Origin: Mycteria americana
Lineage: Eukaryota; Chordata; Aves; Ciconiiformes; Ciconiidae
DNA length: 64,000 bases
Direction of reading: 5' to 3'
Assembly: GCF_035582795.1 (NCBI RefSeq)
Contig: NC_134371.1
Coordinates: 46,169,001 to 46,233,000, forward strand
Position 1 is the stretch's first letter. The number at the start of each line of letters is the position of its first letter. This document shows positions 27,151-39,174 of the stretch, in pieces. Under the pieces are notes generated by a model. That model saw nothing but the letters and a program-made list of their open reading frames with translations, had not been told where the DNA came from and searched no databases. The translations under genes were made by a program, and so were the position numbers.

Positions 27151-28989
27151 GTTCAGTCCTATCCAAAGAGCTAGCAGGATGGCTTTGCCTGAACAACAGC
27201 ATTTTCAGCTTCATGCATGACAACAGTATTTTCTTAAAAGTTCCCCAAAACTATTAAACAGAGCTGCAACAAGTATCGCCTTCACAGAGCGCAAAAGGCA
27301 GAAGAAAGCCTGGAGAGCAAACCAAAGCAGGAGCGCGCAGAGGTCAGCAATTCAAATACGTGATTATGAATTATATAAAAGGCTGAATGTTCCTGCATAC
27401 TTAGCTGCCAGTGTTTGACTTGCAATAATGTTTTGGACACAAAAGAACACAAATGATTTCTCTTTGTTTACAAAGACAAGTTTCTCTTCCTGCCATTCTT
27501 CCCAATGAATGCTGCATTGAAGGCTTTCAAAACCCATTAAATAGTCCCCCACACTTATTACTTTATTTGGCAGCAAAAGCAGAGAAGATAATCACAACTG
27601 AAAATATTTCCTAATGATTTAGGGGATTAGAGTTATTCTAATAATTATTTTCCTAAAATTTTTTAGGGAAGGAGAGTGAGAGAATGTCTTGGTGGCTTAT
27701 ATTAGTAATGACACTAATTCCACAATAGTACTAATCTGAGGACAAATATTGGAAGTATTGGTATTCCTCAAATGGCCCTGCATCCTGAAGTTCTTTGTAG
27801 ACAAAACTTAAAATGATTTCAGAGAGCTGCTGAGTGAGAACTTTAAGATTAAATTGTAATCTTATGTTATTTAATGACAATATTTTAAAAAATGTATTGT
27901 CTCCTAATTTTTTTCTCCCCAAATATATGCTACATTTGTGCATGTGTGTATACTCTCTGGCAATTTTGAGCAAAAGTGTTCATGATGTGCTTGATAAAGA
28001 AGAGGAGACTGATGAGTTGTTTAAAGTTTTTATTGCCCAAAGCAGCATAGCTGTGGCTTAATAACATATGTCCTGGTTTTGGTGTTAAGAAAGAGCTAAA
28101 TTTTTAATAATCAGTTTAGTATCACTCAGATGGACTAAGGTTGGTTCTGCAAATTTTATTTTACAATATTTGCTGTGTATAGCAAACATTGTGTAGAAAA
28201 ATTCTTTGAATTCAAAATAATAATTTTGCATTGTAATGGCTAGTTTTTTTAAAGCAGACTTAGTTGTATTTATTTATTTTTTACACAGAAGACGTCATAT
28301 TCATGACAAGTTAAATTTTGAATACTGCTGTTCTAAAGTTATTTGTGATCTAAAATAATTTGAATGTTGCAAACTTTCTTCTCGCTACTTTGGCTTAAAG
28401 CCAGTTGCATGGGCATTTTGAAAAATAGTAACGAAATCTACTGGAAATATAAGTTATGATCAACTTCTAAACTACATAAAATAGTGTTTGTAATGGAAAC
28501 ATCAGCAATCTTTAATTACACTATCATAAATATGAAAGCTATTAAAATGGAATGGGTATGTAACTAAAAAAAGGGAGTCACACGTACATAAGTGTGACTT
28601 ATAATCAGCTATGTCACAGTGACCACAAGTAAAGGTAAAGCCAAGTTTATATTTATATGTCATTATGTGTTCCTCTTGTGTGCATTTTTCAAAACAGAGA
28701 GATTTAAGATACCAGGATAATACTCCACTACAGGAGACCAAAACACCAATGTGCAAAGTAAACGGCATAGGATCTCTCAGGAGATGAACATTCAGAATTT
28801 ATGTGAACATTAGTTACAATGCAAAGGTAAAGGTAAAACATTTATATAGTTTCTACAAAACGCCTGAAATGTGAAGGATATTTTTGTTGTTGTTGTTGTT
28901 AAAGCAACAATGCTGGGAATCAGGAGATCTTCTTTCTGAATCTACATTGACTTATTGTTTTGAATGTGGATGAAAAGCTTCAGAGTGCT

Positions 28990-29190
28990 TTTGTTGAGCT
29001 AGCTCTAGAATGGGGATAAAAACACTGCCCTGTAGGTGTCTCAAAGCTCTTCAGAGTTGTTATTGCCAGTGAACAATGGAGAAGTTGATGCCAAGGGAAG
29101 TCAAATGACTTGCCTATGCTAACAAAAGGAGGGCATGAATGCAGGTCCTGTGAATTCCAGTTATATTTACTAGATTGCACTGTTTATTAG
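28990..29190 (-). mobile_element. Ancient CORE-type SINE relic
   Basis: Read on the plus strand, it follows the reverse complement of old amniote tRNA-CORE SINEs. The order is TCTCAAAGCTCTTCAGAG, then GGGAAGTCAAATGACTTGCC, then GCAGGTCCTGTGAATTCCAG, then a CTAGATTGCACTG end (compare AAGTGACTTGCCC, AACCCAGGTC and CCACTAGACCACACTG). Divergence is high, so it predates bird radiations. Confidence 0.6.
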
Positions 29191-29250
29191 ATAAATGCAA
29201 CAGCAGAGTTGATTACTGTTTCCAAGGGAGTTTGGAGACTCTCAGCTAGA

Positions 29251-29327
29251 AAAAGGCTTATAAACTATGCTTATAAACTTACAATGCTTATAAACTTTTA
29301 TGCTTATAAAAGGCTTATAAACTATGA
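29251..29327. repeat. Irregular tandem array of GCTTATAAA
   Basis: Five copies of GCTTATAAA spaced by 9-16 bp within 77 bp, alternating with CTATG or CTT spacers. This is a small, possibly length-variable minisatellite. Confidence 0.8.
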
Positions 29328-31147
29328 AGTTTAAAAAAGGAATAGGCAATCTTGTCCTCTTAAGTGTCATATGCAATTGCATAAGATGTTTAAATATTCT
29401 GACAATTAGAAATACCGATGTCGTGTATGCACCTCCTTCTACTCTCACCAGTCAGAACTTCAGCAGCTTCATATTCATGTATCGGGAACACGGTAAAGAT
29501 TTGCAAATGTTTTTTATCCCCTCTGCTTTATCTTGGCCTTTAAAAATATTATCTGTTATCGTCTATTTTTAATTATTACAGTAAAATTAAAAAATGACAC
29601 TCGACAGGCAGATTATTCTATCATAATTCCTTTCTGAGATATACTGGATGATAATGTGCTCTCCTGTAAGTGGGGTTTTAATTGGTGTAATGCTTTACTT
29701 TCCTACTCTTTTCATCAGCATATCAATAAGATGACTCAAGCAGCTGGCATGTAGCACTCGGCAAAAATGAGAACTAATAAATGAATGTATCAAATAATTA
29801 AAGCTATCAGCTGCTTCATGATAGTTTTCATCAACAGTATTTATTGCTACACACAGACTTGCTCTAGGTATCATTGTGCATTCATGACAGAGCAGCCATT
29901 AGATGGGAAAACAGATAATAGATGCTCGCTTTCCAACGCAATCTTCTTCAGGCACACTAGTTTTTCTGCAACGTGCTACACAGGTGTAACCAATGTGATA
30001 GACTTAGCCAGTGTTTTAGCTGAAAACACTTTTTAAACTGACTTGTAATATCACATCATTCAGCAAAAATGTCCAAAAGATGCTCACACCAAAACACAAA
30101 ATAACTGTCTTTGTTTATCTAATTATATTGCCTCTCAAAGTCTCTGATTATTTGTCTTTTCAAAAGCGATGTTTTGATAAGTACGCAGTTAGAATTCATA
30201 ATTCCATATTACACATTGACCAATACAGATAAAGACTGCATACAGACAACCTACGTATTTTTCACAATATTAACATACAGGCTGCTACTAATAAGTTATT
30301 GCAATAGTAACAGGATTGCATTAATCTCATTTTATCAACTCTACAGTTTTGCTACAATGTAGAAGACATCTGAATAACAATAGACCTGGCCTAGACTTAG
30401 AAAGAGAGCACTTGACATGTATGTGTTTGGGTTAATGTCCAAAAAGTTCTTTCTATACGCATATGAACTAAAGATAATGCCTCTAAACATGGATATTGAT
30501 ATTGCTTACTATGACAAAATGTTAAGATAATTCAGGATATTAAAAAGTCCAGAGTTAAAAGACTCTCATGAGTAAGAACTGTTTCCCTCTGTGCTTGATA
30601 TGGTTCTTGCATTACTTTTGACATGCTGATTAACATACTTATATTTCTGTTTATCAATCCTGATGCACAAAGGTGTTAAAATTTAATTATTAGTGAAGAC
30701 TGAAATAACCTGAGATCCTCAAGGAATAGATAACAGCAAAATATGATTTCACTTCAAAGTACTTGCTTTATTTTATTTAAAATTATTTTCTCCAATTTTT
30801 AGATTGTCAAGTCATGCCAGAGTTGAAAAATAACAAGGTATCTCCATTAACCTAGACAAAGGTAAAATAAATTCCTCTATAATCAGTCTGTTATGTATTT
30901 CTAAAGATATATTGTATTAATACCCTTAAACTTCGTGATGAAAAGAAATAATTGTGTTACTCAAAAAGTCTTCCACTCACACTTAAGATTGAAAAGCCAA
31001 GACCTTGGTCATTTTCTCATGCTCCTGAGAAGCTGTGCATATAACAATGTTACAAACTCATATACTCACCTTTGGTTTAGAGAAGGAAGGGTCACACAAG
31101 AACTGCTCAATTATTATGGAAATGCACTTGTAGAATGTTGCATATTC

Positions 31148-31197
31148 TTTTAAAACATAATGTCTGAGTATATTTTAAAACGTAATGTCTGAGTATA
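31148..31197. repeat. 25-bp tandem duplication
   Basis: TTTTAAAACATAATGTCTGA plus GTATA at 31148-31172 is repeated at 31173-31197 with one substitution (CAT versus CGT). Confidence 0.92.
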
Positions 31198-32729
31198 CTT
31201 CTTTGTAGAACTCTCAGAGAAAACGGAAAGAGATTTCTGCTAAATAGAATTTGGATGATGAAGCTGTATTTCCTGACAAGTTTATCTCTTTGGGTCCAGT
31301 CCGGTGCTCTGCCCCCAGCCATCTCCCCTTGCATACCCCTACCTTACAGAACCTGACCCCCCCCAACTCCTATCACATGCTTATCCTTCTCTTTCAGCAG
31401 CCTTGGCAGCGATGGCAATGGAAATCTGACTCTCTGATCACAGCTCCTCCAGAACTGTGTGTATGCCTTTATGTTGCCTCCCATGGTGGGAGCTGGTGTT
31501 TGCTGCATGCCTGCGTAGAGTGCTGGCTGATGGGTGCACATGGTACTGGAGGGTGAGAAAAGGCTGACTTTTTGTAGGACTGGTCTATGCCTGGACCCTT
31601 GTGAGGGGTCAAACACTGAGGCTAAACACCAAGCCTCTTCCCGCTCCATGAAGCCACATGGCAAGCATGACTACCCAGCATGAAAGGCCAACCTCTGCAC
31701 AGACGTGCTGTCTTGGGCAGCAGAGCCTCCGGCGTGGTTCCTGCTCAGGTTTGAAACACAGGCCCAGTGAAGTGAGAGCATGAGAGGAGTGTGAAATGCA
31801 AAGGTTTTATGCTGCCTTTGTGAGACAGCATTTCTTAAGTGGTAACGTGGCAGATCTGAGTGGGATGATGGTTTTCTGAAGACTGCAAGAAAGCTACAGA
31901 ATGGATAGCTGTTAGGCTAAAAGAGAAAGATGGGTGCTAAAGGGAATCGGTTGGAACTGGAACAGAGGGGTTTGGGCCAAAGCCAGGATGGGTGGGAGGA
32001 GGTGAGGGAGGTGCTCAACACATCTTGGCTGGCTCAATGTTTTGTATTTGCAAAACAGTCAAGGTCTTCTAATGGTGCAGAGCAGCGTGGGCTGCAGCAT
32101 CATCGCTAAGTTGTCACGTTGCCACTGAATAAAAGAGAAGATATAACTGGAATACACTTCTCTAAGCATCTTTTCAGTTCTGTTTTAAATCGGTAATGCT
32201 TTTGCATGAACTAACAAAGCTCTCAGGTCATTGCAGAAAAATTATAGCAGTATATGGCTTTATTTTGATAGGTGGTGTAAATCTTGACCCAAATTTTCAA
32301 ACCTTTGCAGAAGTTATGCTGTGTACATGCAGCCTTTCATGTTTCTCCCCAGTTGTGTACCAAATGGCATGTGTGCATGTAATCTGAAGCATTTCAAAAC
32401 ATCTGGCTCAATTTTTGCAACATTTGTGTTGTAATACACTATTGTAATCTGTCTGTAAAGATATGCGGAATAGGATGCTTTTTCTGAGAACTGAAGCCTT
32501 CTTGCAGAGAGCTGCATAATGTCAACATAATGGGGCTGATTTAAGGATGCTACTTTTGCCCTCAATATGAATTTCATTGCACTAACGGCCCCAGTTTAAA
32601 TCTCATTGTGGGATTCTCCTGTTCTTGAAATCAGTAGGAAGTAAGCCAGGTTTTTGAACCTTGTGAGAGTAACTTGTTCTCCTTGGACGCTAGTCAGTGC
32701 TTATTGCCTCACTATCAAAATGCAGCTTC

Positions 32730-32749
32730 AGCTCTTTAAAGAAAGAGCT
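32730..32749. repeat. Short inverted repeat, 8-bp arms
   Basis: AGCTCTTT, loop AAAG, AAAGAGCT. Perfect but short. Confidence 0.5.
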
Positions 32750-33726
32750 ACATGTGGTGAAACTCTCTTTACTCTCCTTGGAAATGAAATTCTAAACTCT
32801 TCAAAGTAAGACTCCTATTTCAAGGATCTTCTGGCTTAAAAGGGAAGTTCCTTTTCCATTTAAAGTATGTGTAACATTCAGAGCTCTGATGCAGCATCTC
32901 ATTAACAGAACACCCTGCGGAATTGTCTCCTATGGACAGCTATTTCTATACTGAGGATACTGGAGAGGTTTGTTCCTCCTGCACCTGTCAGAGTATATGG
33001 GGACTGGTTAGTGTATGTGGGTAACAAAGCTGGTAGCTCTTTTAATTGTAGCCCTTGTGTATCCCTGACCTATAGTTGCTTGGTGCTATTTCTTAAGGCT
33101 AACCTAAATAACTATTCAAGGGAGAATTCCTCCTCCAAAGAGATTATGGCTGAGCTCCTTATAACCTAGCAGTTTTGAAGTGCAAGAATAGATTCTTGGG
33201 TCCATTGGAAAAGCCTTCTAATTTAAGCAGGAAATAGAGTAAGAACAGGAGCTAGCACAGAGGTGTCATAGAAAGATAAAGGTGTCTTTGTTTGGCTGTT
33301 CAGAGATGCCCAATATGCAGCTCGGCCACTGGCTCCGTAAGCTGGAGCAATATTTTGGTTTATCCACAGACAGATTTTGTTATGCTTAATTCTTTGTACA
33401 TCTGGAAAATACATAGGGTTTCATAAAAATCTGAAAAGTGTGAAAGATTTGGAAAGTTACTCCACTTAGTCTCTAGAAAGGGAATGAAGTGGGTAAAGTG
33501 ATCTGCAAACAAAAGTACGACTCAAAATATTGTCTCTAGATTCAGCCAGTGGCATCAGTGCAATTGTTATTACATGGTTTTCCACTTCCATCTGAACAAA
33601 AAGACAGATAGTCATTGGAAAGAAAAAAATAGCATATAAAGAAGTACTTGTCCAAGCTGTAGTTATAAAAATACAAAATAGTTTTGGGCATAATGCTTTA
33701 ATTATTGTGGTCTCCAGCTGTATACT

Positions 33727-33764
33727 GAAATCAGTGATGTTAATGAACTCAGTGATATTAATGA
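33727..33764. repeat. Short tandem duplication (about 18 bp)
   Basis: TCAGTGATGTTAATGAAC is followed directly by TCAGTGATATTAATGAAC, one mismatch. Confidence 0.8.
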
Positions 33765-34840
33765 ACACAGTCTCTTTAATATAATTATTTCACGTTGATT
33801 TCAGTTATAAGTAATTTTCTATAGACATTAATTACCAACAACTGAATTACGATCAAACTCTCTTTCCCCTTCTCTGTAGAAATCTTTAAACTTCCAGCAC
33901 TGTCACATCTTTCTCTTCTCACCTGATGATTATAGGTAAAAGTTTTATTAACAATTTAATTATTCTCTTTAGAAGCCAAGATAATTATAATGGGCTTGAC
34001 TTGGCTTCCATTAAAAGTCTCTTTTAATGATTTTGCCATTGACTGTAGTCCAATGGGAGAGAACAGTTCATAATCAACAAAATCGTATCTCAAAATTGTG
34101 CAGGGATGAAAGAAATTGAAAGGACAATACCATTAATATTTTACAGAACATCATGGTACTTTTGTGTGGGCTATCAGTCCCCTCTCCATATATAGTGGCT
34201 GAATTCTGTAAAGCTGTATTTGCTTTCATAGTTGTTATTCATATGAATAGCTTTGACTTAAATTTGTGTCATAAAGGGTAGTAGTCAAAGATCTGACAAA
34301 AAGCTGGACTGACATTTATAAGATCAAACTTTTGTTCCTGATTTTATCATACCCATGTTCCTTGTCAAAATATTTACTTGCCTGCTTAACTTTAAGATGA
34401 ATTTGAAGTTACTGGAAGGGTTAGTACACGTTGCAGGAGTATGGATCTAGGGGAAGAGGAGATGATCATGTAGGCACTTATTAGAAGGAAATGCAAGGAG
34501 AAGCTAAAGGGACAGAACGCTTGCAGATGATTTGGTGAGCTGGTCATATTAGAGATGCAAAGTAAAGTTAGTATCAAAAAAAAGACCACTGTTTGAAAGG
34601 ATTTTTGTAAAAATTGCATTGTTAGCAGCAGAGTAAAAGAAAACTTTATAAAGAAATACATTTACAAACAGTAAAGAAAAATGATGAAATTATGATGAAA
34701 GAAAAAAAAGGGTACAGACTCTCACAATTTAGCTCTAAGAACATGCTGAAGTATCAAGGAAGGCCAGAAATGATTGAGCAATGTACTAAAGTCATAAAAA
34801 TTAGTAATTAATTTTTTTCTAAACACATCAAAAGCCGAAA

Positions 34841-34909
34841 CCCTACCTTACACACCATTTGTTTGCCCTAGGAAGTCTCCAGGGCAAACAAATGGTGTGT
34901 AAGGTAGGG
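34841..34909. repeat. Perfect 29-bp inverted repeat with 11-nt spacer
   Basis: Left arm 34841-34869 begins CCCTACCTTACACACC. Right arm 34881-34909 is its exact reverse complement and ends GGTGTGTAAGGTAGGG. The spacer is AGGAAGTCTCC. There are no mismatches or bulges and the repeat stops abruptly at both ends. It lies just upstream of the long CR1. No terminal motif of a known MITE is apparent. Confidence 0.97.
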
Positions 34910-34929
34910 AAGGGAAAAATCTACAAAGT

Positions 34930-36565
34930 ATTAACTATGGAAGAGCTTTAGGAGGTTACCAGGCTACTGCCTGTGTTGATGGGGGCATGCTCTGGAGGTG
35001 TGTCTCGAAGTTTATACAAACCATTCCTAAAAAATGGAAGATAGTCTGCTGCATCAGATCACCAGAAGCAAATAATATTGACCCAAGAATTTTGAAAAAA
35101 TGCAGAAACAAATTTCTAACTATTATCTGTGATTTTACTAATTTAATTGCCAAGACAGGCTTGATTAACTATAAGAAGGGAACTATGGCAGATGTGATTT
35201 TTATAAAGAGCTCCAAGGAGATTGAGAGGAACTAAAGACTAGCAAGTAAAACTTCTGCGGCAAGCAAGTTGATGGAAATTGTAATGAAGAATAGAATTAG
35301 CAGATAGATGAATGAGCATGATGAGCACGGAAGAGTGGACTTTTTGTAGAGAGAAATAATGGTGTACAAACCTAGCAGATGATTTTTTAAGGAATCAGTA
35401 AGCATGTGGATGCAAATGATCAAGTTGATAATGTATCTGAATCTCCAAAAAGTATTTCACAAGATCCCTCAGCAGTGTTTTTCAAAGAAACCAGTAAGAG
35501 AGTTTTTTGGTTTTTTTTCATGGAATAATCATGGATTGAATAATAGGAACCAGGGCAGGCATAAATGTCAGAGACTACTACTCAGTCCTGTGAGGACTTA
35601 CACATGCAGAATTGTGCTAGAAAAGTGAGTGAAGAGTAATGTAATAAAGTTTGCTCATATTACAAAAGTATTGTGGCTGTAAAGACCTTCAGAAGAATTT
35701 CTAAGGAGCTGGGTGACAGCACAATAAAATGGTAGATGAAATTCAGTGTTCAAGAGTAATGCACCCCTATAGATACTTGTCTTTTACCATTTAGAAAAGG
35801 GACCTTAAGAGTAGTTCAGGGTATTTTATTGAAAATGTTGACTTAATGCTCTTCATCAGTCAAAAAGGCAAATAGATTCTTGAATTTTTTAGGACAGGAA
35901 AAAAAGAATGAAACAGAAAACACCACAATGGCACCATATAACTTCATGATGCGCCCATCTCTTGAACGCTGTATGAAGTCCTGCATATTGAAAAGGTATA
36001 TAGTACTACCAAAAAAGGAGAATGAAGAGCCATCATAGATATAAGCAGTTCCTGTAAAAGGAGAGATTAAATAGGTTAGGTTTCTTCAGCATAAGAAAGG
36101 GAAGACGGATGGAAGGAAAATAAAATAGACATCTATAAAATCACAAATGTTATGGAAAAGGTGAATTGGAAATGATTATTCATTTATTCTTATTACCGCT
36201 TCCTCCCAAGAACTAGGAAGTACCAAATGAAATTGTCAGCCAGCCAGTTAAAACAAAGAAATTATTATTATCATTACACTTTGCATAATTGTGAACTTGT
36301 GCCCAGGACATTTGGATAACAAAGGTATGAATGTCTCAAGAAGTGATTAGGCAAATTAGTGGATGAAAAGCTCATTGAAACCAACTAAATGTGAAGATAC
36401 TGATGAACTCTTTGGCAAAGGAAATCCATAAGCTGTAGCTTCCTAGAGTTTGGATGCCTATGCTGAATGCAATAGCACTCAAGCCCACTACTGTCAAATA
36501 GAGGACACTGGGGTAAATTGATCCCTGGTCTAACTCAGTACAGGCTTTCTCATTTTCTACCATAA
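34930..36565 (+). mobile_element. Ancient CR1 LINE fragment, long (about 1.6 kb), decayed
   Basis: The plus strand follows the 3' half of amniote CR1 elements in order. The landmarks are AAAAGTATTTCACAAGATCC (end of an RT segment), CTGGGTGACAGCACAATAAA, ATGGTAGATGAAATTCAGTG, AAAAGGGACCTTAAGAGTAG, ATCTATAAAATCACAAATG, GAACTAGGAAGTACCAAATG and finally GAGGACACTGGGGTAAATTG near 36520. All frames are interrupted by stops and indels. The 5' end near 34930 is approximate. This is an old, pre-avian-type copy and is not expected to be mobile. Confidence 0.85.
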
Positions 36566-39151
36566 GATGTTCTACTGTCTATAAGCATGCAAGCATGAAG
36601 ATAAACACATGACTCACAGGAGCGAAAGGTTTTGAAGACCAGCTCTAATACGGGCTAAGTGAGATGGTCGGAAAACAACAGGGTGAAGTGGGAATCGGGA
36701 AATGTAAAAAGGCACTTCTGTTAAGTGTTTTAGTTAAGAGCTCAGATCTTGAAAGGTCTTGATTATTTTCAGAAATTCATTGCTGAAGTACTCAACCTAT
36801 TGATACTAATGATAACTCCTTTAGTTCAACTAAATTTCTTCAAAACCTTCAGTCTGAGAATTTTTTTTCACCTCTATAGATTACTCATAACAAATACTGT
36901 CAATGAGTAAAGACACCTACAATCTTTTGGAAAGTACCTCAAATAGTAGTAGTATGTAATTAAAAGCCTTGAGTTCATTAGCTGTTAGATACTACAATAC
37001 TCAGCTGTGTAGAAACACAAACCTGAAGCTAGAAATGCTGGTCACTTTAGGATTACATCCTTTCAGCGTGTTCAAATTCAGGGCAGAAACACACCTTAAC
37101 ATCAGGTATGCCCCTGTACCTCGAATAACTCTGAAATCCATTAAAGGTGGAAGCTAGCCTTTTACAATTTAAATTTACAGGTAGACTGAATCTTGGTATA
37201 CCTACTTCCATGGCATCCATTTATTAATGCATAATATTAAAAGGCATTTTTTTACTTTTAATAACACTGGGGGAGCTTAGCTTCTGTTAGGGGAGGCAGT
37301 CAGCACCTTGCAAATTAAAACCTATCAGCTCCTTCTAAACTAAACTTTGGTTTTCATCTTGCCAGCATCGCGAACAGAAAGATCTCTGGGGAGAGTTGTA
37401 TTTGCACACGTGGAAGGGAAGCTAAACCAGTAACTACTGAAGTCTTCATACTCAGCATGTGCTGGTGTCAGCAATGCCAGCAGGTGCATCAGCATCCACA
37501 TAGGAGGTGTTGACTGGCTTTGATTGCCTCGGGTCAGTAGTTTTTATCTGCAGTTAAGTAGGATGGAGATTACTTTACTTACTCCTAAATGATCCTTTTA
37601 AGGCCCCTTCAAAAACCATCCCATCTGGGCGTGTCTGTGGTGCTACTGATCTCTTTATTGCTGTCCTCATAAAAGGCAGCAAGCAGGCAAATTACACAGA
37701 AGTTATGGCCACTGAGCAGGCTTAAAAGCAAAGTGTGACAGATTTTTCAGAGGAAAAGCAGTCCTGCTCATCACTGTTCAAAAGAACATTTAATAATTCA
37801 TAACAACTAACTGAGTTATAAGTTTCCCCTTCAATACATTTCCAAATGTGAAAAGATTAAATGGTGACTGCTATCAAGCTTTATGTTCTATTTCATGTAC
37901 CTAATAAAAGTTTATCTAGTGGAGCTTACTTTGTATCTTTTTGATGTATTCCTAACTGACTGCAATATACTATATTAAAATATTTATCATTGTGCTATCA
38001 AATATTAACCATTTTATGGGTAAATATTAAATCATCTGACTAAAGAAAACAAATAATGTTACTTGTTTAACTTTTCATGAACTTCCTAATATTTAGCTCT
38101 TCATAACTCTCCCATGATACAGCACCAAGCACACTGAAGAGCCCAGAAATGGTATTAACTCTTTTTAAATTGGGCTGTTTTGAAATGCACTCTGCTCACA
38201 TCTGTCACCACTGCCCACTTTGGCTCTGCATAAAGAATCCTAGTTTTGCCATCTGTACAAAGTTATGATTCTGCTTCAGTACAAGAGAATCTTAGAGAGC
38301 TGTTTGTTTTTCTGTAGGTTAGTGGGTTTTTAAACTATTTTTGGGAGAGTACAGAACTTTTTTTTTTTTTTAGGAAGACGTTTTTAGGAAGCTTCCCTAA
38401 TTATCCACTTGTTCATCCATCTGAAATTACGTGGCTTTGTCTGGTAAAAATACCAGCAACTTGCTAGACTATAATAACATGACTGATCTACCGATGGAAA
38501 GAGGAGAAAACTGATCCAACAGCTAGGCTACAGGTGCACGGCAGCCCAGCCCAGCCTAACTGCTGGCTGCCAGGGTTACGTCTCTCCCCAGCTGAGTGGG
38601 TTATGCTCTCCCAGGGTGCTCCTGCTTGCTCAGTCCGTTGCTGATTCATATCACAGAACTAACACAGCAGAAAGCTATTCTTCTTTTTTGGTTAGTGTCC
38701 TGCTGAGTTAGAGCTGAAATGGTTCAATGAAAGGTCAAACAAGTGCTTGAGAAATTGCTAGGGGTGTGGGACTAAATAGCTGGGAATTGGGAGAAGAGGG
38801 ATTGCAGCACTTGCAATTAGAGCAGTTTCGACAGCCATGGAATAGCAGCTTTGAAGCTGACACCTGGGCAAGATCAAGAGAACAACCTCTTTGCTCCAAT
38901 CCAATCCTTCACCTTGCTGGGGAAAAATTGTTCTTTTAAAGGTCAGGTGTATAAATGTTGCTACTGAACCATTTCTTTTCACTTTGGAGAAAGCAAGTCT
39001 GATCACCAGGTTATCAGAGTAAATCTCCTGAAGTGAAGAGCTGCAGTCTTTTAAGAGCCTGGTGCCTCTTAATGAGATGCTAACTATGCTAACTAGCCCC
39101 TTTTTCTGTGCCTCGTTCTCTGGTTGGTTTACAACCTGTTATTTTCTTCAG

Positions 39152-39174
39152 CCCCCCCCCCCCCCCCCCCCCCC
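39152..39174. repeat. Poly-C tract (23 nt)
   Basis: Uninterrupted C run. Length in an assembly is often unreliable at such runs. Confidence 0.9.

Noticed and set aside
26603..27257. Several overlapping frames up to 136 codons
   Set aside because: Both strands and multiple frames are open because the region is GC-rich.
28573..28599. Inverted repeat GTCACAC / GTGTGAC
   Set aside because: Arms of about eight bases only; expected by chance in 64 kb.
37585..37625. Possible CR1 tail (ATGATCCTTTTAAGGCCCCTTC)
   Set aside because: Only a short partial match to CR1 3' ends with no flanking CR1 sequence or octamer; too weak.
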